This document shows positions 47,868 to 61,500 of a stretch of 64,000 nucleotides of DNA, piece after piece. The stretch covers positions 372,001 through 436,000 of the forward strand of contig MEHQ01001899.1 of NCBI GenBank assembly GCA_008828725.1, read 5' to 3'. The number at the start of each line of letters is the position of its first letter. Position 1 is the stretch's first letter. A program made the translations under genes and the position numbers. The stretch comes from Saccharina japonica. Its lineage: Eukaryota; Sar; Phaeophyceae; Laminariales; Laminariaceae. A model generated the notes under the pieces. The model did not search any database. It had not been told where the DNA came from and was given only the letters and a program-made list of their open reading frames with translations.

Positions 47868-49598
47868 CAGCGGCGAATATATTGAGGAGACCTTTATCGT
47901 TCCTTCGTCAAACTTAATTAATGTATTTATGTATGTATGTACAGCAGTAGTAGTACTGGCTAACGCACAGTGCTGCTTTGAAGCAGCGGCCTTGTATATT
48001 GGGGGAGACCCTGATCGGTATTTCGTCACATTCAATGGACGTATGTACTGCGCACGCGTTGCTTTGTAGAACCGGCCAGAGGAGGCCCTGGTAGCTAATT
48101 ATAACCCGGCAAAAAAAATATTCGTGCGCAGGAGTAACTGCCAACGCACAGCTTTGGCTTTGTCATTAATTCAAGCGACACGCACTCAATCGCGTTTTTT
48201 ACATGACAGAAGTGTCATGTCATGTCTGCGTGCACAGAGCAAAAGCCCGGTTTCACGTCCAGGTCGGGAACTACAAAATTTCGCACATGACTTAGGCAGA
48301 TCAGATTGTATCAGATCAGATAGATCCGTATTTGATGATCTAGATCTTTGGGGGAAGATATATCCCTGATGTGTATGGGCTGCACGATCTAGATTACGGA
48401 TGTTTGTCGGTTACTGTAGTCGCCGGGTGAGATCTGAGTGCCGCGGCTCTTGCGTAAAATGTTGACCAAGTGGGCTTTGTACGGTACAGTAGGACAGCCC
48501 TTGTAACACATCTCATCATCACGGAAAACGTAGGTCGTACGCGTAGATGGGAGTAGATTATTTATGACATCATCTGCCCGAGGTGTACAACGCTTAACGT
48601 TTCTCAGAACAGCAGACAGAACAGTAGACAGAACAGTAGGGAGGGATTGGCGCGCAAGCGACGGTTGCAGGCCTCACAACCGGGCACATTCGTTGTTCAA
48701 AAGCAGCAGGACTCTCTTTCGCTCGCTCTTATAATATTAAAATACTGCTGGCGCTCTCGCTTCTCACCACTTCCTAGGACCAACCCTGCGTCAGCGCACG
48801 ACAAACCGGTACAGCAGTCCCCTCTGCTTGGGATCGCCTCCTGGACAAATCATAGACTTATCATAGACATATGATATTAATATCACACATATCCTACATA
48901 CATATCGTAGTCTGGAAAAAAAAACTAGCAGTGCCCCCACATCGCGCGAGCTGCCAGGGCTCTAACAACAACCCCCCCTCCCCCCCTCACCCTTCATGCG
49001 ACTTGCCCCAACACCTCACGGCGCTTCGCGCTTGGCGCAAGCAAGCATTGCTTCCCTGGTCGGTGAAAACCCAACGTACTCCGCCCAGGCTTTGCAGGGA
49101 TGCGAGGGTCTTACAGTCGTACGACTACGGCCATGCGTGACATGTGGCTAATGAGTACACTTCAGGGCACCTCGACAGCGCGAACGTACCAAAAACAGCG
49201 CCGCAGACGAAACCGCTCCGCTTCTCACATAAAAACCCCCACCCTTATATCAGCCACCGACAAAAACAAAATTACACCCTTATGTCAGCCACCGGCAGGA
49301 GGCCAAGCAGCAGTACATACAGCAGTTATGCCATATACGTAGTACGCGACAGCACTCGAGAAATTGTGCATGAATATTTTTAGGCTCGACTTTTTGCACG
49401 ACGAAACAGTAATGTGGGATCCAACCGTGCCTTAACATAACAACAAGAACCTCAGCCTGACCCAGAACCAAGAGTTTCTTTGCCCCCTTCATAACTCCAC
49501 CCTTAGGGCTAGGGCACAAACTAATAATACTTCAAAATAGAGTAGACGGGGATAGGGGATAATTTCAGCAGTATTAATATCGGTTACCGTAGGCCTTC
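47868..49598. other. Convergent spacer, kinesin to coiled-coil gene
   Basis: No exon was recognised. The kinesin and coiled-coil genes converge here, so two 3' UTRs are expected. Two imperfect direct repeats follow the kinesin stop: gcagcgg.gaatatattg-like segments near 47868 and 47982, each followed by gagac and tttcgtca. A diverged R2 copy lies at about 48294-48588. Confidence 0.5.
48294..48588 (-). repeat. Dispersed TIR repeat family R2, diverged copy
   Basis: In the orientation of the copy at 53060 it aligns at the start (gatcagat), at tacggtacagtaggacag, and at the end (gattatttatgacatcatct then cccgaggtgta). It is more diverged than the others, so probably older. Confidence 0.5.
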
Positions 49599-52500
49599 TT
49601 ACACGGCAACTCTTATCCCGCCGCCGGTGCGGTGTCCCTTCTCCTCAGCCCCTGCCGCCGAACGTCCACCGTTAGCGGCAAGTTGTGATTGGTCCAAGTC
49701 ATCATAGTCGTCTGCAAAACCGACGAAAACGCCGTACGCGTCCGCCACCGCCGCCTTGGCGTCATCCACAACAGCTCTCGCCTTTGCATTGCCGCCGACC
49801 GCCTATATGATATCCATTATTCGACGCACGCACGCACGCACACGCGATCGATTAACGAGTATAGTATGGGTTAAACTGGTGCAGAGCCTGCCATTTGGTT
49901 CTGCTGAATGGCATGGGTCTAGCGAATACCTGGTACCTGGCATGGGTGTACCGTATACTGTAATCAACATGATAAAATTGTATACTGTAAACAAGATGAT
50001 AAAAAAGTATACTTTAAACAAGATGATAATATAGTATACTGTAATCAAGATGATAAGGTAACACACCCTCACGGACGAATGTGGTATTTTCAAGCTGATT
50101 TTCTCTGGACAACGTTCAAGGTGGAAAGACCGAGCGATGCATGCGTCTATGGAAAGGTAGGTAAAGGTCTGTTGATAGTCGACATCTGTCCATAGCATGT
50201 CCATAGCACACCATTTTGGTTGTGTTTTTTCCCCTGCCTGGGCTAGAAAATTCGTCCTAGGGGGTGCGTGTGTTACCTTAAGTGTTACCTTAAGTGTTAC
50301 GTAAGTGTTACCTTAAGTGTTACCTTAATTGTTACCTTAAGTGTTACCTTAAGTGTTACCTCAAGTGTCACCTTAAGTGTTACCTTAAGCGTTACATTAA
50401 GCGTTACCTTAAGTGCTATCTATTATAGTATGTAGACGGCAAGAGAGTGGACAAACTTGCGCGTGGTATGGCGTAACCACTCCCTATTTCGCGCGGAGGA
50501 CAAATAGCACGTCCGGGTTTTGCACTTAACCAGTCTATATATGTACCAGGTGTATACATATATTTGAGGCTACTCGTACTGTAAATACGTACCACTCTGT
50601 CTGGGAATGTAAGAACCGTTTCATAAGGACCATTTCATGAGGACCGTTTCACAAGGACCATTTCATAAGGACCGTTACATAGTAGTACTAAGACCCACGC
50701 GGTCCTTACATTTCGAGACAGAGAGGTATCTGGTGTACCTTTTGAGTTACCGTATGTAGCGCAACAATTATCATCATAAGAAAAATCTGCATTACGAGGT
50801 ACTTGGTCCACTGCCGCTCACCTTCAAGGCGGTCAACAGCGTCTTCCGCATCACCTCCTGCTGTGCCAGCAATTGAAGCAGGTCTTCATGCTCCGAGAGC
50901 AGCTCCACGTACTGCACGTATCAACACGGCAGCGACAGACGAAAACAACAGCTGAGAGATCGAGGATTTGGCCGAAAGTCATGCATACCTCGTACATATT
51001 TGCAAGCTGTGTGTGATACTTCGATCGCGCGTACTTACGGGTTATATATGCTCTCATGCAGGATGCACATCCTGTATATGAGGAGAAAAAAATCTGAGGC
51101 TGCAGAATATACGAGGTCCAAGTGGGTTGGGGTTGGGGTTTTGATTGGTCTACAGAGAGATCACACCATGGGACTTGCCCAAACATTGCACATGTATATG
51201 ATGGCGACGATGATGTTGATATTTTCGTGACATTATGAATACCAGGTACGAAGCTCAATTCCCTGAATGTCTTAACATGTATTGCGTCGTCATTCCGTCC
51301 GGGCGGAACCAACTTTCGAAAATTTTCGTCAGGACGGAAAAAAAACGCTTTATAGACGGCACTTCTGCGACTGCTAGCTGGGAAAAAAAAATCAACACAC
51401 CGAGCCGTGCACGTAACTTTTTTTTTGACCCACCCACTAACCATTTTCGAGACCCCGACAGACTTGGTATACTAAAACCAAGTAAAAAAAACAAAGAGCT
51501 AAATCTCTTCTCGTAACTTCGTCCAGAAGTCCCACCCAACTGTTTTGGCAACACCGTTTTCTTCTTCTCTTCTTTTTGACCATTTTACGAGTAGGAATGT
51601 ACAGAGTAGTTGTCGTTTTTGCCTATTTGCGTCATTTAGCCGTGCACCCCTGACACCTGACACCTGACGTACCTCGGCGCTCACGGCCAGCTCATCTCGG
51701 TACCCCCCGGCCGCATTATCGGCATCTCCCCCCGATGTACTACCGTTAGCCGGAGCAACCGCCGTGCCGTTTGCTCCGGCACGGGTTGGGGGGAGCTTGC
51801 CGGAGCCCTCCAGTAAATGTCGGAGCCGGTCTGCCTCGCTCTCCTGGGCAGCACGCGCGTCTTCCACCGTTGCGATGACACCATCGCGGTCCTGCTCCCA
51901 CAACAAAAAAAAATCGTAGTTGAAACAAAAAACTTAATAAAAACGAAAACAAAACTCCCAGCTGGCGTTTGATGTTTTTGCTTTCTTTAGCACATCATAT
52001 ATAATGTGCGCGTACAATCGTATGGATATGATATAGATCCATACATACTAATTTATTATGTATAGTTCGATGCCCAAGTAAGGCTTTATATGTGTAACGT
52101 CGGCCTGTCAAAACATCAGGAACTACACATCTAACCGCAAACACGCTAAAACAAACCATCCCACACCCCGAGCGAGACATGCCTTCCCATACCACTAAAA
52201 ACGCTAGGAGCGAGGGTACAGGTGAGTGACACTCTGCCATCTCGGAGGTACAGCGTAACTCATCAATGCCTCCCAACTGCCCAATAGACCTTGATTCAGC
52301 TTCCGCCAAACTGTTAAAATATACTTGACTTGAAATACTAACCCTAACCCCGACCACCTAAGAAACTTATTGGGAAATTTCTTGAGAATTTTCTTGATAA
52401 TTTTCTTGGGAAAGTTCTCGGAATGAAGGTGCCATTAACATTTAGTGTGGAATACATATCAACCATCTTCAAGCTGCATAAATATCGTGAACACCATTAA

Positions 52501-55500
52501 TACTGCCAATGCCTCCCAACTCTATACGAAGTACTACGTACAGGTTGGTGAAATTTTTCCCCGTGACGTTTGGTCACCTCAAGGTCAGCCATGGCCTGTT
52601 CCAATCTTTCTTCGGCTACGCGGGCATCCTGCCGCAATGCCTCAGCCTGGGCCGCCGCAGCCGCTCCTCGGGCACCGGCTGCTTCCCGATCCTCTTCGCT
52701 CTGACTGAGACATGCCTGAACACCATTACACCCGGGGATAAATACATATTAAGAGAGAGATACACGCGATCTGTGAAATTTTAAGAATCGCTAAGCGCTT
52801 CCGGATGGCGCATCGAATTGCACGACAGAGACGTTAAAGGTGCACTAGAGAGACTGAAGTGCTTTCAAGGCGACGATGACGTGAGCCAAACGAGGATGCC
52901 TCGCGCACGGCTGCCCGGCTGCCAGCCCGGAACCCAGCTTCGGCGAGACCCTGGTGGAGCTCCACAAGAGCTCGGCGAGATAACCCCCTGGCCCAGGAAA
53001 AACCGTGCGATAACGCCAAATACCATAAAATCGTATTATACCGTGTCACACAAAGCTTCACACCTCGGACAGATCTGATAGATCATACAGATGATACAGA
53101 TGATACAGATGATACATATAATACATATCATACAGATCATACAGGTGATACAGATAATACAAATGATACACACGGGCTCCTTATCTAGAGCTTTCAGGGC
53201 AGACGGGCTCCTGATCTGTGTGATCCATGTGATCTGTATGATCTAGCTCATGTTGCCAGGTGGGAGCCGTACAATCTGCATGATCTACGTACAGTAGGAC
53301 ATGCTGAACAGATCCTGCACAGCATCTCGAAACGGCAGGTTAGGATCTGGATTATTTATCTGATCTATCTGATCTATCTGATCTGTCCGAGGTGTATATA
53401 GCTCCCCTTGACAGTGACTCAGTCACACCTGTGTTGCAGTGCCCACCAAAAAAACACGATTTTATAAAATCTCTTGACAAATAGATACTGGAACCACGTC
53501 TACCCCAGTTGTTTTTCCTGTAGGACTTTTCGTAATTCTGCCCTAGCTCCGAACTTTCCCACTAATACAAAACTTGGCAAGGCAGATATAAGCTCCTTGG
53601 TACACTCCCGTCAGTGTGCCAAAGTGGCAGAAGATTCCATGACCTCCTTCGACGCGGACCTCGTCGTTGAAGTTTGAAAATGTGGTTCCAGTCGCTTGAA
53701 TATGCGGTTTCTCGTACTGTATTCAAGTATTTTTTTTCCTGCTGTAAAACGAGCACGAGGTACTTTTCGAAAAAAACAATCTGCTGTAGAACGAGCACGA
53801 GCTCGTTTTACGGCAGGGAAAAAGAATACTTGGCTACAGTACTGGAATCCACAAATTCAAGCGCCTGGAGCCACATTTTCAATTTTCAGCGACGAGGTCC
53901 GCATCGAAGGACGGCGCGGAAACTGCTGTCGCTTTGGCACACTCACGGGAGTGCACCAAGGAGCTCATATCTGCCTTGCCAAATATTGGATTAATGGGAA
54001 CGTTCGGAGCTAGAGCAGCACTACGGAATGTCCTACAGGAAAAAAAAACTGGGCAGGTGTGGTCCCAGTGTCTGTGTCAAGAGTTTTTTTTTGGTTTTGT
54101 GGGCACTGCAACACAGGTGGTCATCACCTCTCTGCGCCCTAAAACGACCCCCCCCTCCCCGGGCAAAACATGCCGCAGCAAACTCAACCTCGCTCCTCGT
54201 ACCTGGACTTGATCCAGCTTGGTTTTGAGGTCCGCAGCCGCGGCTCGCTGTTCTGACAGCTCCGACAGCGCTTCCTGCAATCGATTTTGTAAGGCTGATA
54301 CCGATCCCTCGGCCCCTTGTGTTACCTCCCTGTCCCGCTCCTTCTCCTCGCGCAGGCGCCGCTCGGTGTTCGCCTTGGCAGTCGCCGCTGCTTCCTGTTT
54401 GCGCACACCAACGATAATACATGCGGTCAGGACGCATGTATGGTACTCATGTATGGTCCCAAGATAACGATAATTTTCACATCCACACCGCAGGCTAGAT
54501 GCCAAACATACTCCGGTCACCACCGATTCAAAAAGTTTGGTTTGCACCATCGATGCATTGTTGATAGTAACCAAGGAACGTACGTACACGTATTGAGTTT
54601 TGTTTTAACCCCATTAGCAATTGTATCTGTCACCTGGTAGCACAGGAGTAGGCAGCAGCAACCGCTCGCACTCTAACCACAAAGTTCGTAATACTGCTGC
54701 AGTAGCAAAAAAACACACACACACACACACGCAAACGAAACGAGTTTACCCCATACAATGGGGGTCACGATTTAAGAGCTACCAGCATCGGTTTAAGAAG
54801 TACTGGTTTAAGACAAGTTAAAGGGTTTAGCACGGCCATACTAAAATATATATAATACCCATTCCGGTTCAAGAGAAATACCGGTTTAAGAGAGGACACA
54901 CACCCCTACCTTAAATCGTGACCCCCTGACTACAGTGTCCCGAATTATAAGGACCACTTTCATAGTGATGCATAGTAATACATACCAGGTAGTAATCAGA
55001 TCGTTCCCTACATTTCGGGACAGCGTGCGATCTAATGTATGCCATGTGATATCGTAATACATATTGATAAGAACCCGCGATAGCCCAAAAATCAGGTATC
55101 TTTCTATTAAGTTTATACACCATTTTTGGTTCTGATTATTATTACTACTACTATTCTACTATCACTATATGTTACTATTAATATTACTATTCACTATTAC
55201 TATCTACTACTGTACTATCTAATACCATATTACCGGGCCGGGCCGTATCAATCAGAGGCAGCAGGAGCGATCCACACCACACTCGTTTCGTCAGCAACCA
55301 TACCTGGTATATAGTATAGTATATAGTATATAGCTATCATAATAATCATAACCAAACGATAAACATGGTGTACGAGTATAACCACAGAGGGATAAACATG
55401 GTTTCGGGGTTCATCGTGGGTTGCGATTGCCATCGCCCCTTGTCATAACAGGTTATCCGGCACCACCTAGGACAGCGTTAACGTTTGCATCGCGCGCTCA

Positions 55501-58500
55501 CCTCCAGCCTTGCGCATCTCGCCAGCAGCTCCTCTACCTGCTCCGCCTCTACCCCTAGCCGGGCCTTCTCTTGCTCGAGGAGTTCCATCCGTGCGCTGGA
55601 AGCCTTCGCCGCGGCCTCGCTTTCCTCCTTGCACGCCTTCATTTCCTCTTCTAGCCGTGTCACAGCCGCCTGATGGGGTAGCGGCACAAAAAACAAATCA
55701 GTTATTACGGAGGACCTATAGTTTTTTTTTTTTTTTTGTCCATCCCATTTATTATCTTCGCCCTTCTTTTCTCTCTCCCTCTTTAGTCGTAGCTCAGATC
55801 CGGGGTCACTAAGTAGGCTCTTCTCACCCCTCCCCACTTCGGTACTTGCCTTGCGTTCTTATCGCGAGAATATTTCAGCACTCTCTTCCCTCGTCGACTT
55901 GCGTCGGATTCCTCCTACCCACGCCACGAAGGCGCTCTCAGCAATTGGTTCCTTTTTATATTTTCAAATAAAGTAAAAATCCCACCACGGTGCACGGTGG
56001 GATTCGAACTTGGGGACCAATGCCAGTAGTCTTTGAAGCTGACCACTAGTCTACCGGGGCGGTACACTCCGGCGTCTTAGGGTTAGGGTTAGTAAATAGG
56101 ATCAAATATTGGTACTGAAGTATATGTAGGTTTTTGTGTATACCGTAGGTTCTATTTAGTCCTATTTAGTCCTATTTAGTCGTATTTACCATGGTACCCG
56201 GTAATAGTCGTATTAATAGTAGTAATAGTAGTGTTTACGACTCGACCCAGCTTGCATAAAATGGGTGACACGTAGTCCACAAAAAACTCCTCATTATAGT
56301 CAACCATCCTATATTTACATAGAACATTCCGAGAATTTTCTCAGGCGGTGGGGGTTATGGTTACACAGACAGTTTAGTACTTTTACATTTTACATGTGAA
56401 GCCAAGTTTCTTGCAACCATTGTTGTTCGAACCTGGGTCAGCCATAGGCCTCCTCTCCATACATCTATTCAGCCCTCCGAACGAGCGCGAGAAATTACGC
56501 AAGGTGAGGTCGTCATATTGGCGCTTTGTCCACACGGTTTTTGTGGAAGTTACTAACAAAGGCATGTTTTGTCGTAGAATGTTTAGAAATAAGTTTTCTA
56601 CAACAACAGTAGTACCTGGTATTGTTTAGTAGCATGTTTAGTACCTGGTAGTTTGTTTAGCAGTATGTTTAGTACTGTAGTATGTTTAGGAGTGTGTTTA
56701 GTAGTACTACTGTACTAGGGCATATACTCGGGTACATACCCGGGTACATACCCGGGTGGGTGGGTACCCGGGTACTCCTACAGAGTATATAGTTCGTATG
56801 TAATAAAACATACCCTTGTTGCTGTTACTACTGCTGTACTGTAATGATCCAGTACGATGACATGGCATTGCATTTTCCACTGTGCTTACTGCGTTACAAT
56901 GTAGTATATCTGCTGTGTTACGGTTTTGTGACCACATACTACAGACTGTAGTACTGTAGCTTGTATCTCTCTAGGAAGGAGAATCGGCACGGACACTGGG
57001 TGGGCTGAATGTCGACAGGTAGAAATAACGGGTTAATGTGAACAACACACACTGCTGTATGATATGTACCATCGTCAGGGGGTTGTTTGGCCATGCCGCT
57101 GGCTGCTCAGAGTACTCCTGTGCTGACCGGAGGGCTTTGGGGAAAATGATACACAGCAGTCAATACCTGGTCTGCAGTACCTGGAATAAGAAACTACTTG
57201 TACTAATAGTACTAATAATACGTCTCCACTAGAGGTATCATACTCCTTTTACTATACCATATATACGAGTAAATACAAACTGCGATTCTACAATCAATAA
57301 GACGCTACTACTGCTGTAGTACTGCTGATGCTATATACTACTGCTGCTACTACTCTATACAAGAAGCTTCTTCCACTACTTCTACAACTACTATGTATTA
57401 ATAGTAGTAATACTATGCTACCAATACGACTTACTATTAATAATAGAAGACACTTCTACAGTACTATCAATACGCCCACTACAGCAGTACTATTAATACT
57501 AATACGATGAAGGCAGACACAAAACAGTATCGTCTGAACGCCACAAAAGCGTGGGGTGGGGGTTGGGGGGGCATATGCTGCCGATCGCGTTGCACAATCG
57601 CATGCATACGAACGCAAGTTATGAACGGCTTGAAAAGACGCGCGTATGGTAATTGGTAGATCAATGAACACCAACCAACCAATCAATCAATCAATCAACC
57701 AACCAAACGCCGGACATATCATCTACAGATATCTCATATAGAGATAGATAATCTATAGATAGATCATCTATAGATGGATCATCTACAGATCATAACCTAC
57801 CGTCATGATATATCGTGCAGGATCCGTATAGTACAGATCCAATCCAGAAAATATGTCCTAGGTCATGCAGATTGTACGGCTCCCACGCAAGCAAAACGGA
57901 CTATAGTACATGACACAGTATCTGCTCCGAAAAACATATAATCATAAAGTAAAGTGGAAATTATCTATCTGATCTATCTGATCTATCTGATATATGTGAT
58001 CTATATGATCTGTCTGATCTGTCTGATCTGTTCGAGGTATGCAACTGACAAGCAAACAAAGCGACCAAGCAACCAACCAACCTCTGTGGTTTCTAGCTGC
58101 TGTGTCCAGTGAGCATTGATTTTTTTCTCGGACATCTCCATCGCCCGCTCGCTGTTCGCCGCGTCTTCTTGCGCTTGCCGCGCACTCTCTTCCGCCCGTC
58201 GTCGCCATTCCGCCACCTCCTGCTCCAACCGCTGAACGTGTGTATGTGCGTACGTTCGTGCGTGCGTGAGTGTGTTTACCAGGTATTGGTCTGTGCGTGT
58301 TGTGTGTTTTGTTTGTCGCTTTGCAGCAATCACCACACAGCAGTCGTCAAGCGACAAGCTACTAAAATGCTATGAATATGCTATTAATACGAGCAGGCCT
58401 TAGAACCTTGTTGCCACAAAATCCTTGAACAGCCTTCAGCATGGCCTATTATATATAGGGTTTAGAGTAGCTCTCGCGGCTGAGCGCGATTTCTTAGTCC

Positions 58501-61500
58501 AATTAGCCTCATGTTCTTTTTAGCGCGCCCCTCACAAATTGAGCCTTATGTTCTTATTCTTGTTCTTATTCTTGTTCTTATTAGGTGATTTCTTGTTCGT
58601 GGGTCTATACCGTACATACACTACATACTGTACATGCACTACACACAGAGTGCATTCGTGCAGGAAAAAAAAAAACAAGTGTTGGCTTGGGCAAGACTCA
58701 CCTCTCGCGCAGCCAAAAGCTCTTTCTGGAGGGCCTCGACTTGCGCGTCCCCGCCCAAGGACGCCTCCGTTAGACTTTGCACCTACGATATTCATACAAC
58801 ACCAGCAATACAGGAATACAGCAGCAATACAGTACATATGCAGCAATAGCAGGTAAGCAGATGCGTGAGTTTAACAATATGAACTGACTACTGGTACAGT
58901 AGTTGACATTAGTTGGCCAGGTATTACACTTCGCTTGTGTGCTGTAATTTGCGGAGTTCTGTTTTTTTTTTTTCGCATCTGACAGGCGCGTTTGCGGTCA
59001 GAATTGTACAAAAAAAAGTCGGATAGTTCGCCATCCAACTAAATAACTAGTTGGCCCAAAGCTGTAGCTGCCAAGTCCAGTGATACCATTTTGGCCGGGT
59101 AAATAGTACCTGTTTGGTATTGGCATGAGAGGCCAAACGGGGACAATATTACCGGCCACGGCGGTGGTATGCTTTTACATGTATCCATATGCCGCAGCAA
59201 GGCCAGGCGACCAAGTGCGAAACAGTAAACAAATCTCAGCGCAAGCAACCACAGCCACGACAATATACACACGTGTGTATGTACGTATATTTTAGTTGTT
59301 TTGACCAACGCTTGCCTCCCTCTGCTGGGAACGTGTGTGGTGCAACCAAAAGCGGGCCTCGAGATGATACCAGGTGCTAAACTGCTCCTGTAGCCCACGC
59401 CGACCAACTCCACCATGGAAAAATCTGCCAGCTACCTGTACGTACACCTTCTCAGTCGCTCCAGTATAGCAAGTACCACATGCCGAATAGAGTATTACCT
59501 AGCAGCTGCTTTGACCGAATGACCACACATTATCTTTAGCCCCGGTATCAACAGTAGTACCACACATTATCTTTAGACCCTGGTATCACAGTGAATGCTA
59601 TGGTATTTTAGCACGTGCTCGACCGAATGACCAGACCAGTATACCAGGCACACCTACAGCGGCGCGAGGGCCGGCTTGCCGAGATTATACGGCTGCTCAC
59701 CGCATTGTTGAGCTGCTGTCGCGTCGATTCGGCCTCCGACGCGGCCCTCTTGGCCTCCTCCTCCCGCTGTTCCTCGCGCCTGGCTTCTGCTGCCGACAGC
59801 CGTTCTAGCTCTTCTCTATGACCTAGCAGCGCCGCATCGCCAGCCTCCCGCAGCAGCGCCACCTCGCGCTTGCTCGCCTCAACCTCGGCCGTCTGATCAA
59901 CGCGGCATTGACAAGTAGACACAGCACGGCACACCACGGGAAACCGCGGCGGCAAGGACGAGAGGAGAAAGAGTCAATCCATCTGTATTCGTTCGTTTCT
60001 GGCACCGTCACATCATCACATCACACCGCCCGCCAAACTTTTCAGAATCTGAAAAAAAAACGCCGCCGTGTCGATGCAAAAAGCGACCCTTTGGGGGACT
60101 CATGCATGCACATATGATACCAGTATGTGTCTTGATTCTAATAATAGTAGTGAAGCGACTATTATTATTAGTTTTAGTAGGAGTATCACCATGCTACGGT
60201 AGAGGCGCGCCATGTTATATATATATTTTTATTGTGTTCTAAGGCTCGTCAATTGAGGAGGTCTATACTAATACTATGTAGTATCTACTAATACTAAGTA
60301 ATATATACTATTACTAAGCAATATATACTAATACTAAGTAATCTATACTAATACTGAGTAATCTATACTAATACTAAGTAATATATACTAATACTGAGTA
60401 ATCTATAATAATACTAAGTGAAACAACTGACTTTGGAGGGGGGGAAAGTACTACATACCCGATGAACGATTCCATGGTCTACAGTCTACAGTAAGGGCCC
60501 GTTTTAACGATGAAGAAAAAAAATCAATTTGGAAAAAAAAATATTCAAATCCGCTTTTCATTGGTCAACACACGCACCAGCACCAAAGATTAGGATTTTG
60601 GGGCATAATATTTCAAAGGCAAGCTCGGTAGGGTATACCGGTACCGGGGGTATATTTGTTGCGCGTACCGAACTTACCGAAGTGTCGGGTACCGGTATTG
60701 AAAAAGTACCGAACTTACCGAAGTGTCCGGTACCGGTATTGAAAAAGTACCGAACTTACCGAAGTGTCGGGTACCGGTATTGAAAAATTACCGAACTTAC
60801 CGAAGTGTTCGGTAGGGTATCGAGCCCGGTACCGAACAAATCGAAGTGTTCGGTAGGGTATTAAGCACACTACCGAGAAAATACCGGTACCCCCGGTATT
60901 GTGGACGAGGGTATACCGGTACCCGGGGTATAGTTAGGTGAGCGTACCGGACTTACCGAAGTGTCGGGTACCGGTATTGGAAAATTACCGAATTTACCGA
61001 AGTGCCGGGTACCGGTATTCAAATAATACCGAACTTACCGAAGTGTCGGGTACCGGTATTGAAAATATACCGAACTTACCGAAGTGTCGGGTACCGGTAT
61101 TGAAAAAATACCGAACATACCGAAGTGTCGGGTACCGGTATTGGAAAAATACCGAACCTACCGAGGTCACGTACCGGTATTTACCGAGGAAATACCCCCG
61201 GTATACTTTGGTACGTACCCTACCGAACATACCCTAAATAAATGTGTACTTGTTGCAACAGCAAACAGATGGCGGCGCCAATGACGGAGAAAATGGCAAT
61301 GCTGCCGCCGCCATCCCAACCACGTAGCAAGCGGAATCACCGTTGGCAGCAGCACCAGCCGCAGCAAGAACAACAATAGAACACAGCAGGAGAGGGACAG
61401 AAGCAGCAGCTCCAACTTGGGCAATGGGCTGCTGCTGTGGGCTCTACTGTATATTTCATACAGTCCACGCGTGCCACTGCCATCGAGTGCTACGCTTGAA

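Noticed and set aside
46949-48035. Minus-strand frames rich in proline opposite the last kinesin exon
   Set aside because: Created by the C run and Gly-codon runs on the other strand; no splice or domain support.
47868-48100. Continuation of the kinesin past 47867
   Set aside because: The frame stops at TAG and the following sequence is AT-rich with short direct repeats.
56094-56106. Telomere-like ttagggttaggg
   Set aside because: Only about two units; too short to call an interstitial telomere.
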